Below are positions 62,141 to 64,000 of a stretch of 64,000 nucleotides of DNA, piece by piece. The notes under the pieces are model-generated. The model was not told where the DNA came from and ran no database searches. It saw nothing but the letters and a program-made list of their open reading frames with translations. Every line of letters begins with the position of its first letter. Positions within the stretch are counted from its first letter, which is position 1. Made by a program: the position numbers and the translations under genes. The DNA is from Saxidomus purpurata (taxonomy: Eukaryota > Mollusca > Bivalvia > Venerida > Veneridae): contig JAFMSR010000007.1 in NCBI GenBank assembly GCA_022818135.1, positions 25,485,261 to 25,549,260 of the forward strand, in the 5' to 3' direction.

Positions 62141-63294
62141 TCTACAAGCACATATTTTGTATATTCCATGATGATGAAATACAATTCTTATCGTGATCAT
62201 CTCTGATTGTCCAATACTGTGTCAAATACTTGTATTACTTTACTAACTATCTTTTACAATGTATTATTAAGAAAGTTTCAATATACGGGTTTGACCAAAA
62301 ACATGAATTGAAAACATCACAACTTGCCTAGATTGTCACCATATATGTTTCCGTCAACCAATGAAATGAACGGAAGTGGTTGTGCGTTACCACGACACCA
62401 AAAAGGATTTATTGTACTGGTTGGTAGACTGAGTAATGGCGACGACAAATCCTAATTTAGGATTATGTGATAGTAGTGTACTAAATATATGCGTACACAA
62501 ACATTTACGATCATATCATGCGTTCATGTAAAGATACAATCGTTACATTTTCCAAAATAATTTATACACAAATATTGGATATTTTGCCCCGTCACTGTCA
62601 CAATATCCTAAAGAAGTGCGTGTTGTACGAGTTTTGGCTTACGAGTGTTTGGTCTTTCGGTCCAAGAATTTTTTGATTTACTGATTTAGTAAAACATATG
62701 TTTCATTTACTCTTGGTCAATGATGATATCGTTTCTTTTGAAGTTGTTGCCAGAGTTGCAAAAAAAGGTTCCAAAAAAACCTTTACTGATTTAGTAAAAA
62801 CTACTGCTCTAAATTCCAAATATACATTGTATTGTGATAAGAAAATGATAGAACCATGTTTTTGAACAAATAAAGGTAACTTTAAACCCCCAAAAACATT
62901 TACAACTCCTTTTTAAAGACAATGATGATATATTCGCTTTCTTTTTGTATTCATATCAAAAAAAGTTACAATGATATTGCAACGAGAGTCTAGCACACAA
63001 AATAGAGGCATATATGCATGTTAGAGTAAAAACCTTTTATATTTTGCAATATCAGTAGTGATGAAACTTTAACTACTGTTCTAAATTTTTCCCTCGTTCT
63101 AAAATGCTACAATCGATTTTCGTTCAATAGGTTTAACGTAAATTGGCTATCTATAAACTTCATAACGTAAAATCCATTCAAGTTTTCACCATTAACAAAT
63201 TTTATCGAGGTAAGTTTGAAGTTGAAAAGGGACTTTTATTACAGCTTCATCTTCGCTACGATCAGCTGTGCGCTAAAACTGATCCCCACCAGGA

Positions 63295-63715
63295 AAATAA
63301 ATGTAACATGTAGATATGTAATAACGCCTTTTCAGACTATTTTGAAATAATATTACCAATAGTACAAAACAAAAAGCAAATAGTAAAAGTCTATCAGGTG
63401 AAAAGTTTTGGTCCCAAAGAAGGACGCTGGGAGAAAGCGAATGTTCCCAGAGCACCAACCAGGGGGTCCAACACATTTTCCACTACATCTAAAACCTTCA
63501 AGCGTACATATTTTCTATTCCATTTTTATTCTATTCAGCTTCATTCGCTAATGTAACAGTAGATATGTAATAGCTTATTATGAAAAATAACCAAAAGTCA
63601 AAACAAAAGCTAGTCTATCGGTGAAAACGCTCTGTCCCCACCCCAACCACACACATACACACCTTTAAGCGTCATATCTTCTATTCCATTCTATTCTATT
63701 CTCATCATAAAATGT
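63295..63715 (+). repeat. Diverged tandem dimer, 165-250 base period
   Basis: ATGTAACATGTAGATATGTAATA (63301-63323) recurs as ATGTAACAGTAGATATGTAATA (63551-63572). TCTATCAGGTGAAAA (63391) recurs as TCTATCGGTGAAAA (63614). CTTCAAGCGTACATATTTTC (63497) recurs as CTTTAAGCGTCATATCTTC (63663). Both units end in TCTATTCCAT and ATTCTATTC words, a small pentanucleotide tract. The second unit is shorter because a middle part (CCCAAAGAAGGACGCTGGG region) is missing. Confidence 0.75.
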
Positions 63716-64000
63716 GTAAACTTTGATGTAACATTTTTCTTAAAACACGTGTACAGTACTCAACGAACACGACGAACCTGAATCTCAGTTGGGTAAATAA
63801 TCAACGAAAGTAAAATTATTATTTAAATATTTCATTTGACTGGAAATCGTTGCGTTTTTGCTTGTTGAGAATCAATTTATACTACATACTCAGTGCAAAA
63901 GGGCCAGTCGAATACACCCTTTTCCTTTCAATATAGCCATACTTCAGTATGGGCAAAAAAGACAAAGCATGTTACAAAACACAATGAATAGGTTGAAATC

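Larger units (their letters stand above)
60600..63850. other. Insertion-rich segment of copy T5 without counterpart in other copies
   Basis: Copy 3 passes from the block equivalent to 60420 to the block equivalent to 63880 in under 300 bases, while copy 5 takes about 3.4 kb. The extra DNA contains one SINE (61891-62140) and a tandem dimer (63295-63715). The remainder is AT-rich with short frames only (the largest 68 residues at 61355-61561) and no recognised element. Confidence 0.5.
55901..64000 (+). repeat. Tandem duplication family T, copy 5 (runs off the window)
   Basis: The opening GGTCACTTTGAACGGTAATA and GTAAACAGACGATTGAC match copy 4. 57360-57500 resumes the alignment after two mobile elements. 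57890-58560 matches copies 3 and 4 (GGAGACACTGACAGATGT, CAGACCAACAAAAGA, ATTCAGTGGACGTCAACTT). 59310-59480 matches 43980-44130. 59640-59680 (AAGCGTCTCGACGAATTA) matches 44325-44345. 60330-60420 matches 44510-44600. After an insertion-rich stretch, 63945-64000 (GCCATACTTCAGTATGGGCA) matches 53799-53850 and 44868. The rest of the copy is expected beyond base 64000. Confidence 0.8.

Overview
This 64 kb window looks like AT-rich, non-coding animal nuclear DNA, most likely from a bivalve mollusc. The organism is inferred from its repeats, recognised from memory and not by search: elements with a terminal hairpin of the AGCTCACCTGAGC type and internal tandem monomers, a tRNA-derived SINE, a MITE with AAGCTGCTCGCTCTCA ends, SINE-like units ending in ATCAAATCAAA, and a pogo-like element with CAGTAGA ends. 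I found no protein-coding gene I can support. Every open frame is short and most lie in repeats. No rRNA gene, functional tRNA gene, CRISPR array or operon is visible.

Layout. 1-13.4 kb is mostly featureless AT-rich DNA holding a (GAAT)n/(TTAA)n microsatellite (3.9-4.2 kb), two blocks of tandem monomers (4.6-5.6 kb, the second ending in the terminal hairpin), a MITE (10.57-10.95 kb) and a fold-back element (12.56-12.73 kb). 13.4-27.5 kb is an old, diverged local tandem duplication (family D, about four copies, some with internal deletions). 29.2-64.0 kb is a second array (family T, five consecutive head-to-tail copies, the last running off the window). Copy lengths differ mainly because different mobile elements have inserted into each copy.

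The main result is that roughly three quarters of the window consists of two ancient tandem arrays of kilobase-scale units with no recognisable gene, later broken up by bivalve-type mobile elements. Markers recur in the same order and orientation in successive copies. Where an open frame falls in a shared block, the frame is not kept between copies, so the duplication appears to be of non-coding DNA (intergenic or a very long intron). The most interesting unexplained patches are a GC-rich island with 481-base-spaced direct repeats (30.5-31.2 kb), a TTTCGCG cluster next to a hydrophilic open frame (51.7-52.1 kb), and tandem-monomer elements that share one terminal hairpin but carry different internal monomers.

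All homology statements come from reading the sequence by eye. Block boundaries are approximate, often to about 100 bases, and percent identities were not computed.
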